Shown here piece after piece: positions 1 to 9,188 of a DNA stretch of 64,000 nt. The DNA is from Mucilaginibacter gossypii (lineage in GTDB: Bacteria > Bacteroidota > Bacteroidia > Sphingobacteriales > Sphingobacteriaceae). Numbering within the stretch: the first letter of the stretch is position 1; the number at the start of each line of letters is the position of its first letter. The translations under genes were made by a program, and so were the position numbers. The notes under the pieces are model-generated. The model made no database searches. It was not told where the DNA came from and saw only the letters and a program-made list of their open reading frames with translations. The stretch is from positions 372,001-436,000 of the forward strand of contig NZ_FNCG01000001.1 of assembly GCF_900100945.1 (NCBI RefSeq), written 5' to 3'.

Positions 1-516
1 TACTACATAGGTTTCGCCGCTTTTTACATCGCCCCAGTTTTCTACGTATTCACCTATTATAATAGTGCCCGATACAAGCGGAAGCATGGAGTCGCCTTTG
101 ATCTCAAAAGCTCGGTAAGTACCCTGTTTAAACATAGGCAGGTAAAACTTCGGAAGCTGTGCCACGTATTCAGGATCGGCATAACCATTAAGGTAACCGG
201 CGCTGGCCTTTACAGGTACCATTTCTATATTTTCATTTTCTTCCTTATCAACAGAAATACTCAGGATTCGCAGGTTAGCAGGGTTGCCTTTTGGTTTTGG
301 CTGCCATTTTTCGTTGATGGTTTCGTTGATGAAGTCATCAATAGTAACATCAAAATAGGTTGCTAATGTTTTTAGTAAGTCGTATTTAGGGTCGGCCCGG
401 TCTTCTTCGTATGCGCCTACTAATGAACGTTTTATACCTAATTCGTCCGCAAATTGCTGCTGCGTTAAACCCTTCTTTTTGCGGAGAAACTTAATATTTT
501 GTGAAATTATTGACAT
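1..516 (-). CDS. XRE-family regulator with S24 (LexA/CI-like) domain, C-terminus cut by window edge
   Basis: This is a DNA-binding regulator reading off the left edge, with 172 codons visible. Residues about 5-60 form a classic helix-turn-helix (KFLRKKKGLTQQQFADELGI, then RSLVGAYEEDRADP). From about residue 100 an S24 peptidase-like fold begins and contains the motif KGDSMLP, whose Ser is the nucleophile of LexA/CI/UmuD-type autoproteases. The Lys of the Ser-Lys dyad would lie beyond the edge, so autocleavage cannot be judged. The start ATG at 514-516 follows an AT-rich leader shared with the divergent gene at 603, whose promoter it may control. It could be a stress repressor or a prophage-type CI relative; no phage genes are in view. 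Confidence 0.85.
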   Translation of the reverse strand, partial: MSIISQNIKFLRKKKGLTQQQFADELGIKRSLVGAYEEDRADPKYDLLKTLATYFDVTIDDFINETINEKWQPKPKGNPANLRILSISVDKEENENIEMVPVKASAGYLNGYADPEYVAQLPKFYLPMFKQGTYRAFEIKGDSMLPLVSGTIIIGEYVENWGDVKSGETYVV

Positions 517-602
517 AAAATTTGGATTTGCTAAATTTATTAGTAATTTTATGCTCATAAAGTTAGTAATAATTATCTGTTCACCAAATTTTTTATCATA
601 AA
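517..602. promoter_or_regulatory. Divergent AT-rich promoter region with a repeated octamer
   Basis: This 86-bp gap separates the divergent S24 regulator and the GIY-YIG-like gene. The octamer TTAGTAAT occurs at 540-547 and again at 563-570, a 23-bp spacing close to two helical turns. The motif caaattt also occurs near both ends. Such spaced repeats fit an operator for the adjacent repressor, but that is inference from position only. Confidence 0.3.
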
Positions 603-959
603 ATGAAACGTTTTGTTTATATCATTACCGACAGAAACCGTAAAAATCTGCATGTAGGCTTATGTTCAGACCTGATGAAAACCATCCAGTTTTACAGCGA
701 AATGCCAACTTTGTTTTTCGATAATGCGCAACATCTTAACCGTTTGGTTTACTTTGAGGAGATCAATACCGAAGAACAGGCTATGGAACGTTTTAAAGTG
801 GTGAGCACTTATACCCGTCCGCAAAAAGAAAAAATGATCAGATCTGTTAATGCCGACTGGATAGATTTGACCATTGGGTTAAAATATGAGCAGGGCTTAC
901 GTGTAAGGCCGCAGCTACGCCCGTCATTAAATGCGAACCGCAGGGTTATGGCTTTTTAA
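603..959 (+). CDS. Degenerate GIY-YIG domain protein
   Basis: The 118-aa protein follows the GIY-YIG endonuclease layout. It begins FVYIITDRNRKNLHVGLCSDL, where the usual VYIL...YIGxTxDL would stand, and ends its core with KEKMIRSVNADWIDL, like the family's LI...NPxWxDL. The second half of the signature is HVG instead of YIG, and the helix that normally carries a catalytic Arg reads LMKTIQFY, so nuclease activity is doubtful. It is divergent from the S24 regulator. Its 3' end overlaps the convergent msrB by 14 bp. The real nuclease role, if any, is unknown. Confidence 0.7.
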   Translation: MKRFVYIITDRNRKNLHVGLCSDLMKTIQFYSEMPTLFFDNAQHLNRLVYFEEINTEEQAMERFKVVSTYTRPQKEKMIRSVNADWIDLTIGLKYEQGLRVRPQLRPSLNANRRVMAF

Positions 960-1425
960 TAAATTTTAAAGCCCCTGAGTTCATGCAGTACCTTTTGCCG
1001 CCGCGGTTGGCAGGCCCGTCATTAAATACGTGGCCAAGGTGTAAGCCTGTACTTTTTTCAATAACTTCATCACGGCTCATGCCGTAGCTGTTATCAGTAA
1101 TTATTGCTACTTTTTCCGAGTCGACAGGTTTAACAAAACTTGGCCAGCCCGTACCGCTATCAAATTTGTCGTCGGAGGTGAATAGCGTGTCGCCGGTTGC
1201 GGCACTTACGTAAACACCTTTTTCATGATTGTTCCAATACTCGTTCTGATAGGGTGGCTCGGTGCCGCTTTCAACCATAATGTGATATTGGTTGGATGTA
1301 AGTACTTTTTTCCATTCAGCGGCAGGTTTGCTCAGTTTGCGTTTAGTATCCTGTCCATTGGTATTTTGGCATCCTAAGGCCGTAAGGATGCTTAAAGCTA
1401 TCACTGTTAAGATGAGTGTTTTCAT
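946..1425 (-). CDS. msrB: Peptide-methionine (R)-S-oxide reductase, exported lipoprotein form
   Basis: MsrB reduces methionine-R-sulfoxide in oxidised proteins. The 159-aa protein has the family blocks TGWPSF, GLHLGHVFNDGP and RYCMNSGALKF, with the catalytic Cys at about residue 147. The N-terminus MKTLILTVIALSILTALGC is a lipoprotein signal with the lipidated Cys at 19, so the enzyme should sit in the cell envelope. The two CxxC pairs that bind zinc in many MsrBs are absent: the first site reads ATGDTLFTS. The stop codon lies inside the end of the convergent GIY-YIG-like gene. The reducing partner is not encoded next to it. Confidence 0.93.
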   Translation of the reverse strand: MKTLILTVIALSILTALGCQNTNGQDTKRKLSKPAAEWKKVLTSNQYHIMVESGTEPPYQNEYWNNHEKGVYVSAATGDTLFTSDDKFDSGTGWPSFVKPVDSEKVAIITDNSYGMSRDEVIEKSTGLHLGHVFNDGPANRGGKRYCMNSGALKFIKKP

Positions 1426-1547
1426 AACCCATTATGTTTTGATGTTATCTTAATTATAGATGCTGCCTTTTTATTGTCGGAAACTACTATATGCTATAAC
1501 TCAAATACGTAATTTTATTATATGAGGATTGTCATTTGGCAGTCTGT

Positions 1548-2108
1548 TTATATGAGCTTCTTTTTAGGTACCAGTACTTTATTTACCAGATGTACTATGC
1601 CGTTGTTTTGTTTAATATCAAACTGACTGATCGTACTTTTACCTCCATTGCCATCAATCAAAACGATATTGCTGTTGCTATCTATTTTAGCGAATAATTT
1701 ACCGCCCGAAAGTGTGGTAAATGTGGCTATGCCTTTTCCTTTATTGATCTTTTTCTGAATGTCTCTTGCCTTTAGCTGCCCGGCAATGGCGTGATAGGCT
1801 ACTAAATCTGTAAGTTCCCAAATATGCGCAGGTTTGGCAAGGGAGTCGAACTTACCGGTAGGCATGTCGCTAAACCCGCCATCAACCGGTACAAATACGG
1901 TGATAGGCCCGCGGCTTGTGTAAGTGAGTGCGAGGTTTGTTTTTTGAATGAAAAAATAAAATGTATGCGTATTGGGCGCTACAGATATGTTTTTTACAAT
2001 ATCATTGGCAGGAATCATTGTTGTTGTATTACTGCTTTTGCTGCCGGTTTGGGCCAGCAATAATGCCGGGCAAAATACAATGGATATTAACAGCAGTAAC
2101 TTTTTCAT
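1548..2108 (-). CDS. Exported fasciclin (FAS1) domain protein
   Basis: The 186-aa protein starts with a signal peptide (MKKLLLLISIVFCPALLLAQ) followed by one FAS1 domain filling residues about 35-183. The FAS1 hallmarks are visible: GPITVFVPVDGGF, then LVAYHAIAGQL, a SGGKLF block and NGIVHLVNKVLVP at the end. Bacterial FAS1 proteins are secreted or surface adhesion-type proteins; the ligand cannot be told from sequence. It stands alone on the minus strand, with its own upstream gap shared with the kinase gene at 2200. Confidence 0.88.
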   Translation of the reverse strand: MKKLLLLISIVFCPALLLAQTGSKSSNTTTMIPANDIVKNISVAPNTHTFYFFIQKTNLALTYTSRGPITVFVPVDGGFSDMPTGKFDSLAKPAHIWELTDLVAYHAIAGQLKARDIQKKINKGKGIATFTTLSGGKLFAKIDSNSNIVLIDGNGGKSTISQFDIKQNNGIVHLVNKVLVPKKKLI

Positions 2109-2199
2109 AGTGTGTAGGTTATAGGTTAAACATACAAAATATAAATAGGTTTTAAAATGGATAGCCAGCTTGTAGATTATAAGCTACCTTTGTTAACCT

Positions 2200-3201
2200 A
2201 TGGAAATCTTCCCTACGCAATACTCAACCTTATCATCAAAAGCACTAAATATAAAACTTCAGGAAAGTTATGGTTTAAGCCATACAACATGCCGGTTATT
2301 GATACGCAATGTGAGCGACACTTATATTATAGAAAATACAGCCGAAAAGTACATTTTTAAGATTTACAGGGATGCGCACCGAAAGCTGGAAGAGATCAAG
2401 GGCGAGGTAGAGCTGTTAACTATCCTGTTTGAAAAGGGCGCCAAAGTATCAAGGCCAATTTCTGATATATGTGGCGAAATGTTGCAGGTTTTCAATGCTG
2501 CCGAAGGGATTCGTTATGGCGTGTTGTTTTCGTGGGCACAGGGAGGTGTTGTTTCTGCTCTTAGTGAGCAACATCTTGAAGTAATAGGTATGGAGATGGC
2601 AGCCATACATAACATTGCCTCTTCAATTGAACTTAGCCATCAGCGTAAAGCATACTCAATGAATACGGTTATAATTGATCCCATCAAAGTTATTGAACCT
2701 GCATTTGCCGGACTTGAAAACGAGTATGAATATCTGAGAAATACTGCTCTCGATGTAATCGGCCAATACAACCAATTTGACGGGGAGTTCAGCTGTGGAT
2801 ATTGTCATTTTGATTTTCTCCCTAAGAACTTTCATTTTACCAACGCAGGTGAGATCACTTTTTTTGATTTCGATTTTGCAGGGAAAGGATTATTAGCTTA
2901 CGATATCACCTCTTTTTTTATTCACTATTTTATGGAGGTTACCTACGGAAAAATTACAGAACAACAGGGACGCGATGCATTCAAAGCCTTCATTGCAAAT
3001 TACCGTAAAGTTAGGCCATTATCAGATAAAGAAATTAATGCCATTCCATATTTAGGATTCGGCTTTTGGGTATTTTATCTTGGTTTCCAGTATGAAAACT
3101 TTGATGACTGGTCAAATTTCTTTTTCGGGCCAAAATTTTTAAAGGATAGGGTCGCGCTAATTAAAAAATGGATGGAGACAGCTCATCTTTTATTGTCATA
3201 G
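2200..3201 (+). CDS. APH/choline-kinase-fold phosphotransferase
   Basis: The 333-aa protein has a kinase-like fold of the aminoglycoside phosphotransferase/homoserine kinase II type. The catalytic loop is YCHFDFLPKNF (H-x-D...N pattern), followed by the metal-binding segment ITFFDFDFAGKG. An N-terminal ATP-binding lobe includes YIFKIYRD, with the likely ATP-anchoring Lys. The substrate is unknown; amino acids, sugars, choline or an antibiotic are all possible in this fold. A TACCTTTG box at 2185-2192 resembles the Bacteroidota -7 element but lies very close to the ATG. The gene ends in a shared bidirectional terminator with the next, convergent gene. Confidence 0.8.
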   Translation: MEIFPTQYSTLSSKALNIKLQESYGLSHTTCRLLIRNVSDTYIIENTAEKYIFKIYRDAHRKLEEIKGEVELLTILFEKGAKVSRPISDICGEMLQVFNAAEGIRYGVLFSWAQGGVVSALSEQHLEVIGMEMAAIHNIASSIELSHQRKAYSMNTVIIDPIKVIEPAFAGLENEYEYLRNTALDVIGQYNQFDGEFSCGYCHFDFLPKNFHFTNAGEITFFDFDFAGKGLLAYDITSFFIHYFMEVTYGKITEQQGRDAFKAFIANYRKVRPLSDKEINAIPYLGFGFWVFYLGFQYENFDDWSNFFFGPKFLKDRVALIKKWMETAHLLLS

Positions 3202-3217
3202 CTTATTGTTAGGCAAT

Positions 3218-3259
3218 ATAAAACAGAAAAGCGGCTGCATAGCCGCTCTTCTGTTTTAT
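3218..3259. terminator. Bidirectional terminator
   Basis: A long stem-loop lies between two convergent genes. The core AGCGGCT/AGCCGCT pairs around a GCAT loop, and the stem continues outward with one mismatch through AAACAGAA/TTCTGTTT into A and T runs on both sides. Confidence 0.85.
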
Positions 3260-3276
3260 CATCGTAATAAGTACTA

Positions 3277-6200
3277 TTACCAACCTGGTGTAAAACCTAA
3301 ACCAAACAACGGTTTTTTAACATCGCTGCGGTTAAATGGAACAGCCAGGTAAGGCTCTAATATAAAAGCACCAAATACGTTAATTCGCAGGGAAATACCG
3401 GCACTCAATGCCGGTACCCGACCGTAAATGTTTTGTGTTGTAGTAGTGCCGTCAGAATTTATAAAGTCCTGCTGACCAATCACCGGCGGATCTTTCTGAA
3501 AATAGATATGATCACCAGAATTCCAGGCTAAACCTGCATCAAAAAACAAGTTAAGATCGGTAAACAGGAATTTGGATTTAATAGCAGCCAATTTTTCGGG
3601 ACCGGTAAATGGCAAGCGCACCTCAAAGTTAAATACAGCCAAACGACTGCCTGATAATTGGTCGATAGTAAAGCCGTTGGTTGTAGCCTTACCGTTATTA
3701 TAAAATGTTTGCCCTTCGTAACCCCTGATATAAAAAGGATAACCCACAAATAATGGATAAAGCCCTTTATCATCGCCGAAACGGCCTGTAGCAAAGAACC
3801 TGGCCGCAAAGGTTACCGGTGCGGTACGTACGTATTTCCTTACATCAATTGTTGGTGCAAAGAACTTATAGGTGCCGAAATTATAACCGGCTTCCAGCCT
3901 GTACCTGAAACCATTTAACGGTGCTGTAACACCAAAAAATGAGTTGTCGCCAATTAGCGCGGTTGAAAGCGTTAAAATGGAATATGATTTTAAGTTATAG
4001 AAATAAGTGGAACCGTAGTTTTGATTAAGGGTTGCAGACTCTTCTTCGTTAGGGATTTTTTTCCTGTCAGACGTAATATAATTACCTATGCCGATTTGCT
4101 GTTTGCCATTTACTACTGCAGTATCAAGCAGGTAATAATCGCTGTAACGGTCAACACGGTAATAGTTGTGTGAGGCTGCTCCGCTCACTTCAAAGCGTGT
4201 TGTCCTGGAAATAGGGTATGAGGTAAACACCCTGCCCGCATCCTCAAAATTGCGGATAATGTCAATGTTATCAGAATAAACGGTTTGATTTTTACCGCCC
4301 ACATTCCTTACCGGGTAGGTGGTTGTATTGAAGCCGAACTGGTAAGGGATGTGAGAAACGCCCACACCAAGGTTCCAGCGGCCGGTTTGGTTTACATAAG
4401 TTACCGCAGCGCCTGAATCATAGATCTGCCCGTTCACCGATGCTGCTGCAAAGATCTGGTTGCGGCCCAAAATATCACTAAATACGCCCTGGATCCCGCT
4501 TGAAAGACTTGTGCCATAGAAGTTACTTACACCAACACCAATGCCGCTTCCTGCAAGGTAATCGAGCTTGAATTTTGAGCGAAACGGAATAGCCTTAACC
4601 GAATCAGTCGGGATTTTACGATAGGCCAAAAAGTTGTTCAGGTTAGAGTTGATCAGGTCGACGCCAACGGAGCGGTTTGGCGGCAGCGTGCCTGCTGCAA
4701 AGTTGACTTCACCCGGCTGCACAACAACAGGAGTAAAGTCGGACGCTTTGGCGTTATAAATGGAATATTTTTGCGCACGATAGTAAGAGTAAACCACGTC
4801 ATCATGATTGGAAATACTTAATGCTGGTGAATATTCCGTAATGCCAGAGATGCCCGTGAACAGGTTTGTCATTTGTTCTATCTGACCCGACGCGATAGTA
4901 TAGCGGTAAAGGTTACGGAAGCCATCACGGTTTGACAGGAAGTAGATCTGCTTGCCATCGGCTGAGTATTGCGGGTTCAGGTTGTTAGCGCCGTTAAAAA
5001 TTTTTATGTCGGTTACCTTTCCCGTTGCCAGATCAAGTTCGGCAAGGTTGAAAGGGATGTCCTGTTCAAGGCTTTGGTCATAGGTGGTCCTATCGCTTGA
5101 AAAAATGATCTTTTTACCATCCGGCGAATAGCTTGGTTGGTAATCAGAAAACTTATCGTTAGTAAGCTGCGTAATCTTTTTGGTATCGAAGTTATAAGAA
5201 TACAAATCGCTCTGCCCTTCAACCAATCCCTGGAAAACAATATCCTTGCCATTGGGCGACCATGAAACGTTACTGAACTGACCTACCTGCTCCATCGAAA
5301 TATCGTCAATTACATTGCCGCTTTTCAGGTCAACTACATCGAGCCTGTTACGCCCTTTGCTAAATACACTAAATGCGAATTTAGTTCCATCGGGCGACCA
5401 TGCACCTGCCGATTCGATGAAGTTAAACTCATCAATATGGGTGTTGGATACCTTACTCGTGAGTTTTCGTAATATGCGCCCCGATTTAGCATCGGCCAAA
5501 TAAAGATCAATACTGAATAAACTTTTGGCCGATAGAAAGGCAACATATTTACCATCGGGACTAACGGACGGGGCAACCACAAGGTCGCCACCGTTTTTAC
5601 TGTCAACCAGTTTGATGCCTTTAGGTGTTTGAGTGGTATCCTTTAAAAAGGGTTTATAGGTAGCCTCAATAGAATTTTTCCAAAGGCGGGAAAGGGTTCG
5701 GTCATCATAACCAAACGTACGCCTGATGCCATACTCTAAACCAAATTTAGCCGCGTTTTTAAAGAAGGGTATTATAACCGTATCACCATAAGTTGAGCCT
5801 ATGAACGACCAGAATGCCTCGCCATAACGATAAGGGAAGTATTTGCTGCTTTCGGTAAGATCACGAACGGTAGGGATATCATGGTTCAAATATGCGTCAC
5901 GCATCCACATGGCTGTATAGCTGTCCTTTTTACCTAAGGACAGGTACTCGGCCATACCCTCTATCATCCAAAGCGGAATGTTGTTTATATTTTCATATTC
6001 GGACGAATCATGCCCCAGCAATAAACGGTACTGGAAAGCGTGTACCAACTCGTGCCCGATAACGTGCCTCGTGGTTTGGTTAGTTTCCATCACCGGCATT
6101 ACCACCCGATTTTTAAGGCCTTCGGTAACACCGCCGGTACCTACACCGATCTCGCCATCAATAGCGGTTGTTTGCTGAAAATCGGGATGGTTGGCATATA

Positions 6201-6492
6201 GTATTATTGGATTGGCATGCTTAAATGTGTCCCTGAAAACCTGTTGATGGAGCGTATACCAAAGTTCACTTTCCTGGGCAAAGCGTTTTACCATACTATC
6301 ATTTTTCAGGTAATAGTAAATCTCGAAGTGAGGGGTTTTATAAACGTTAAATTTAAGGTTTTTGTACCTCACCTTGTTTTGGCCAAAATATTGCGCCCTG
6401 GCATTGATGCTTATCAACAGCGAGCCGACAAAACAAATGAATATAATAGTGTGCTTTTTAACTCTATTGAAAAGTGAGTAAACTTTATTCAT
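3277..6492 (-). CDS. Fused metallopeptidase / TolB-like propeller / outer-membrane barrel protein
   Basis: This is a 1071-aa three-part envelope protein. A signal or anchor segment spans residues 13-33. Residues about 40-280 form a gluzincin-like metallopeptidase domain with HELVH (147-151) and a downstream WMIEGMAEY, where E178 or E182 would be the third zinc ligand. Residues about 290-570 contain repeated PD40/TolB-type blades (SPDGKYVAFLS, SPDGTKFAFS, SPNGKDIVFQG, SPDGKKIIFSS). From about 640 to the end (FGLGFTPGW) the sequence looks like a BamA/Omp85-type surface-antigen barrel. A secreted or periplasmic protease tethered to an outer-membrane barrel is the natural reading; the substrate is unknown. 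No adjacent partner gene shares its operon. Confidence 0.82.
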   Translation of the reverse strand: MNKVYSLFNRVKKHTIIFICFVGSLLISINARAQYFGQNKVRYKNLKFNVYKTPHFEIYYYLKNDSMVKRFAQESELWYTLHQQVFRDTFKHANPIILYANHPDFQQTTAIDGEIGVGTGGVTEGLKNRVVMPVMETNQTTRHVIGHELVHAFQYRLLLGHDSSEYENINNIPLWMIEGMAEYLSLGKKDSYTAMWMRDAYLNHDIPTVRDLTESSKYFPYRYGEAFWSFIGSTYGDTVIIPFFKNAAKFGLEYGIRRTFGYDDRTLSRLWKNSIEATYKPFLKDTTQTPKGIKLVDSKNGGDLVVAPSVSPDGKYVAFLSAKSLFSIDLYLADAKSGRILRKLTSKVSNTHIDEFNFIESAGAWSPDGTKFAFSVFSKGRNRLDVVDLKSGNVIDDISMEQVGQFSNVSWSPNGKDIVFQGLVEGQSDLYSYNFDTKKITQLTNDKFSDYQPSYSPDGKKIIFSSDRTTYDQSLEQDIPFNLAELDLATGKVTDIKIFNGANNLNPQYSADGKQIYFLSNRDGFRNLYRYTIASGQIEQMTNLFTGISGITEYSPALSISNHDDVVYSYYRAQKYSIYNAKASDFTPVVVQPGEVNFAAGTLPPNRSVGVDLINSNLNNFLAYRKIPTDSVKAIPFRSKFKLDYLAGSGIGVGVSNFYGTSLSSGIQGVFSDILGRNQIFAAASVNGQIYDSGAAVTYVNQTGRWNLGVGVSHIPYQFGFNTTTYPVRNVGGKNQTVYSDNIDIIRNFEDAGRVFTSYPISRTTRFEVSGAASHNYYRVDRYSDYYLLDTAVVNGKQQIGIGNYITSDRKKIPNEEESATLNQNYGSTYFYNLKSYSILTLSTALIGDNSFFGVTAPLNGFRYRLEAGYNFGTYKFFAPTIDVRKYVRTAPVTFAARFFATGRFGDDKGLYPLFVGYPFYIRGYEGQTFYNNGKATTNGFTIDQLSGSRLAVFNFEVRLPFTGPEKLAAIKSKFLFTDLNLFFDAGLAWNSGDHIYFQKDPPVIGQQDFINSDGTTTTQNIYGRVPALSAGISLRINVFGAFILEPYLAVPFNRSDVKKPLFGLGFTPGW

Positions 6493-6529
6493 ATATTATT
6501 TAACTAAATAGATATGGCTAATTTAATAA

Positions 6530-6565
6530 AATAAGGTTGTTCTTAGTTCAAAAAACAACCTTATT
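6530..6565 (-). terminator. Terminator of the penicillin-binding protein gene
   Basis: A perfect 12-bp stem, AATAAGGTTGTT (6530-6541) against AACAACCTTATT (6554-6565), with a 12-nt loop, is followed on the minus strand by a T-rich tract. It lies just past the stop of the gene ending at 6607. Confidence 0.75.
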
Positions 6566-6606
6566 CATTTTCTCTTCACAGTATGAAAAAAAACGCCTCT
6601 ACCTGT

Positions 6607-8937
6607 TTACCGTTGGTTATTAGGCGGTGTGCTTTCCGGGTTTTCCGGATTGTTTTCCTGTACAGGTGTTACGCCCGTTGTATCAATAGGGTTGCTTATG
6701 CTATCAGTTGAAGTTGTATCTTCTTCAATATGCGGCGATGGGCAATTATAAGTTTTGGTGATCTTGGTCCATGGTTTGGGGAATGGTCCGTAAGTATAAC
6801 CTAACGACTGATCGGCATATACTTTTTCCATAAACCTGCCGAAGATAGGCAACGCCGTATGTGAGCCTTCGCCGGTTTCGGATGTGGTAAAGTGTACTGA
6901 CCGGTCATCAGCACCAACCCAAATGCCTGTTACCAGATCTTTGGTGATACCCATATACCAGCCATCCACATAATCGGATGATGTACCGGTTTTGCCGCCT
7001 ATCTGGTTGTCTTTTTTCCAAAGGCCGTTGTATTCCCACAGCGCCTGTGAGGTTCCGCCGGGTTCTTCCATCCCCCCACGGAACATGTAAAGCATCAGCC
7101 AGGCAGTTTCCTCGCTTAACACTTTCTCGGTTTTAAGCTTAAACTCCTGTATCACATTGCCTTGCTGATCGGTGATTTTAGTGACCAGCAACGGATCCAA
7201 TTTTTCGCCTTTGTTAAGAAACGTACTGTAAGCTCTAACCATTTCATAAACCGAAACATCATTTGAACCCAATGATACCGACGGAACTGACTTCAAAGGG
7301 CTTTCGATGCCGCAGCGGTGAGCATATTCCACAATTTTATCCCAGCCCACTTTTTCGGTTAGTTGTGCTGTAATGGAATTTACAGATTTACCCATAGCCC
7401 AGCGCAGTGACATTTCACGATAGGAGAAATGGAAGTCGGCATTGTTAGGCTCCCAAACTTTGTCCTCGCCATTGTCTTTGTACTTGATGGATACCGGCTT
7501 GTCGGTAAACTTATCGCAAGGGGTAAAGCCATTATCAAGCGCTGTTAAATAGGCAAATGGCTTAAAGGTGGAGCCTGCCTGTCTGCGGCTTTGGTTTACG
7601 TGATCGTAATTAAAGAAACGATGATCGATACCACCAATCCAAACTTTTATTTTACCGGTTGATGGCTCCAGTGTCATCATGCCGGTGTTCAGGATCTTAG
7701 CGTAATATTTTATAGAATCTATAGTAGAAAAAGTAGTGTCCTGTTCTCCGTGCCAGGTAAACACAGTCATCCGCTTTTTCGTTTTAAAGTAACCCTGGAT
7801 CTTTATCGTATCACCGCCGTATTTTTTTTCAAGTAGCTTGTAAATAGGAAGCCTTTGTTCGTTTTTGAGAATGAAATCTTTGATCTCAACGCCTTTTGAA
7901 TCGCGCCACGGATTTTTGTTTCCCCAAAGGTTATAGAAGCGTTTTTGTAGCATCTTCATTTTTTCGGTAACAGCTTCTTCGGCATATTGCTGCATCTTTG
8001 AGTCGATGGTGGTGTAGATCTTCAGACCATCCTCATAAAGGTTATAATCATTTTCCTTACACCATTTGTCCAGCCATTTCTCAACGGCGCGGCGCAGGTA
8101 CGAATCGCCGTGGGAGTCGTCTTCAACATAACTCAGGTCGAGCCCGAGGGGTAACGCGACGTTACTTTTATACTGGTCGGCAGTGAGGAACTTGTATTTT
8201 TCCATCTGTCCCAATACCGTATTGCGCCTTTCGGTAGCACGCTGCGGATTTTTAATGGGATTGTAGCTCGATGTGGCTTTCAGCATGCCAATAAGTAGGG
8301 CTGATTCGGAAGGATTTAAGGTGCCTGGCTGCTTATTAAAATACTTTAACGATGCTGTTTTAATACCGTACGAATTATTGCCGAAGGGCACGGTATTGAA
8401 GTATAACGTCAATATTTGCTGCTTGTTGTAAACGTGCTCAATTTTAAAAGCGGTAAGCCACTCCTTGCATTTATAAACAATAGTGTGCAGCACCGGGATA
8501 TGCTTAATGACGCCCTGCGATTTCTTTTTACGCGTTTCAAAAAGGTTTTTGGCTAACTGCTGGGTTATGGTACTGCCGCCGCGGCGGTCGCCTTTGGCTG
8601 TTGAGAGCACACTGGTAAAAAAGGAGTAAAAATCTACTCCGCCATGACTGTAAAACCGCACATCCTCAGTTGCCACAAGGGCGTTTATGAGGTTGGGGGA
8701 GATCTCTTTAAATTCAATTGGTGAGCGGTTCTCCTTGTAATACTGGCCTATAAGTTTGCCATCTGCAGTGTAAACTTCCGATCCTACCGAAAGTACCGGG
8801 CTTTTAATGTCCTGCATGTCAGGTGAGTATCCGAAAAGCCAAAGGAAATTAAGCTCAATAGAACAAAAGAAAATAATTACGAAGTAAATGAATATGACAA
8901 AATATCTCAGAAACCGGTTGCGTATACGTCTGAACAT
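6607..8937 (-). CDS. Class A penicillin-binding protein (PBP1A-type)
   Basis: This bifunctional peptidoglycan synthase has 776 aa. One N-terminal transmembrane helix covers about residues 11-35. A GT51 glycosyltransferase domain follows with the catalytic motif TEDVRFYSHGG (E91) and GGSTITQQLAKNLF. The C-terminal transpeptidase has S456-T-F-K459 as the acyl-serine motif, KSVNS as the SxN motif and GGKTGTSSDYVDG as the KTG motif. All catalytic motifs are intact. The tail after about residue 730 is rich in Ser, Thr, Pro and Asn and probably disordered. It is a single gene with its own terminator, in line with housekeeping cell-wall growth. The closest class is PBP1A; which of the organism's class A PBPs it is cannot be told. 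Confidence 0.93.
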   Translation of the reverse strand: MFRRIRNRFLRYFVIFIYFVIIFFCSIELNFLWLFGYSPDMQDIKSPVLSVGSEVYTADGKLIGQYYKENRSPIEFKEISPNLINALVATEDVRFYSHGGVDFYSFFTSVLSTAKGDRRGGSTITQQLAKNLFETRKKKSQGVIKHIPVLHTIVYKCKEWLTAFKIEHVYNKQQILTLYFNTVPFGNNSYGIKTASLKYFNKQPGTLNPSESALLIGMLKATSSYNPIKNPQRATERRNTVLGQMEKYKFLTADQYKSNVALPLGLDLSYVEDDSHGDSYLRRAVEKWLDKWCKENDYNLYEDGLKIYTTIDSKMQQYAEEAVTEKMKMLQKRFYNLWGNKNPWRDSKGVEIKDFILKNEQRLPIYKLLEKKYGGDTIKIQGYFKTKKRMTVFTWHGEQDTTFSTIDSIKYYAKILNTGMMTLEPSTGKIKVWIGGIDHRFFNYDHVNQSRRQAGSTFKPFAYLTALDNGFTPCDKFTDKPVSIKYKDNGEDKVWEPNNADFHFSYREMSLRWAMGKSVNSITAQLTEKVGWDKIVEYAHRCGIESPLKSVPSVSLGSNDVSVYEMVRAYSTFLNKGEKLDPLLVTKITDQQGNVIQEFKLKTEKVLSEETAWLMLYMFRGGMEEPGGTSQALWEYNGLWKKDNQIGGKTGTSSDYVDGWYMGITKDLVTGIWVGADDRSVHFTTSETGEGSHTALPIFGRFMEKVYADQSLGYTYGPFPKPWTKITKTYNCPSPHIEEDTTSTDSISNPIDTTGVTPVQENNPENPESTPPNNQR

Positions 8938-9122
8938 TGGGTAAAAAATGTAAAATTATGACACTATATCATAGTGCAGTTTAACAAATATAAACAACGT
9001 AAAATAGACAGGTAAATTTTAGGTTAACGCTGGCATAATACATATTTATGATGTGCAAAGTACACAATAAATAAATCAAAAGCTGTTTGGATAAAAAAAA
9101 TCGCCTGTTGAAGGTTGCAACG

Positions 9123-9130
9123 TATATTTG
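9123..9130 (+). promoter_or_regulatory. Possible -7 element upstream of PPK2
   Basis: TATATTTG matches the Bacteroidota -7 consensus TAnnTTTG and lies about 60 bp before the likely ATG at 9189. No well-spaced -33 TTTG is present, so this is tentative. A second, weaker TACTTTG lies at 9165-9171. Confidence 0.3.
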
Positions 9131-9188
9131 AAATCAAGTTGCTAAAACTTTAATGTTGTTTTTGTACTTTGTATGGATATCTATTTAT

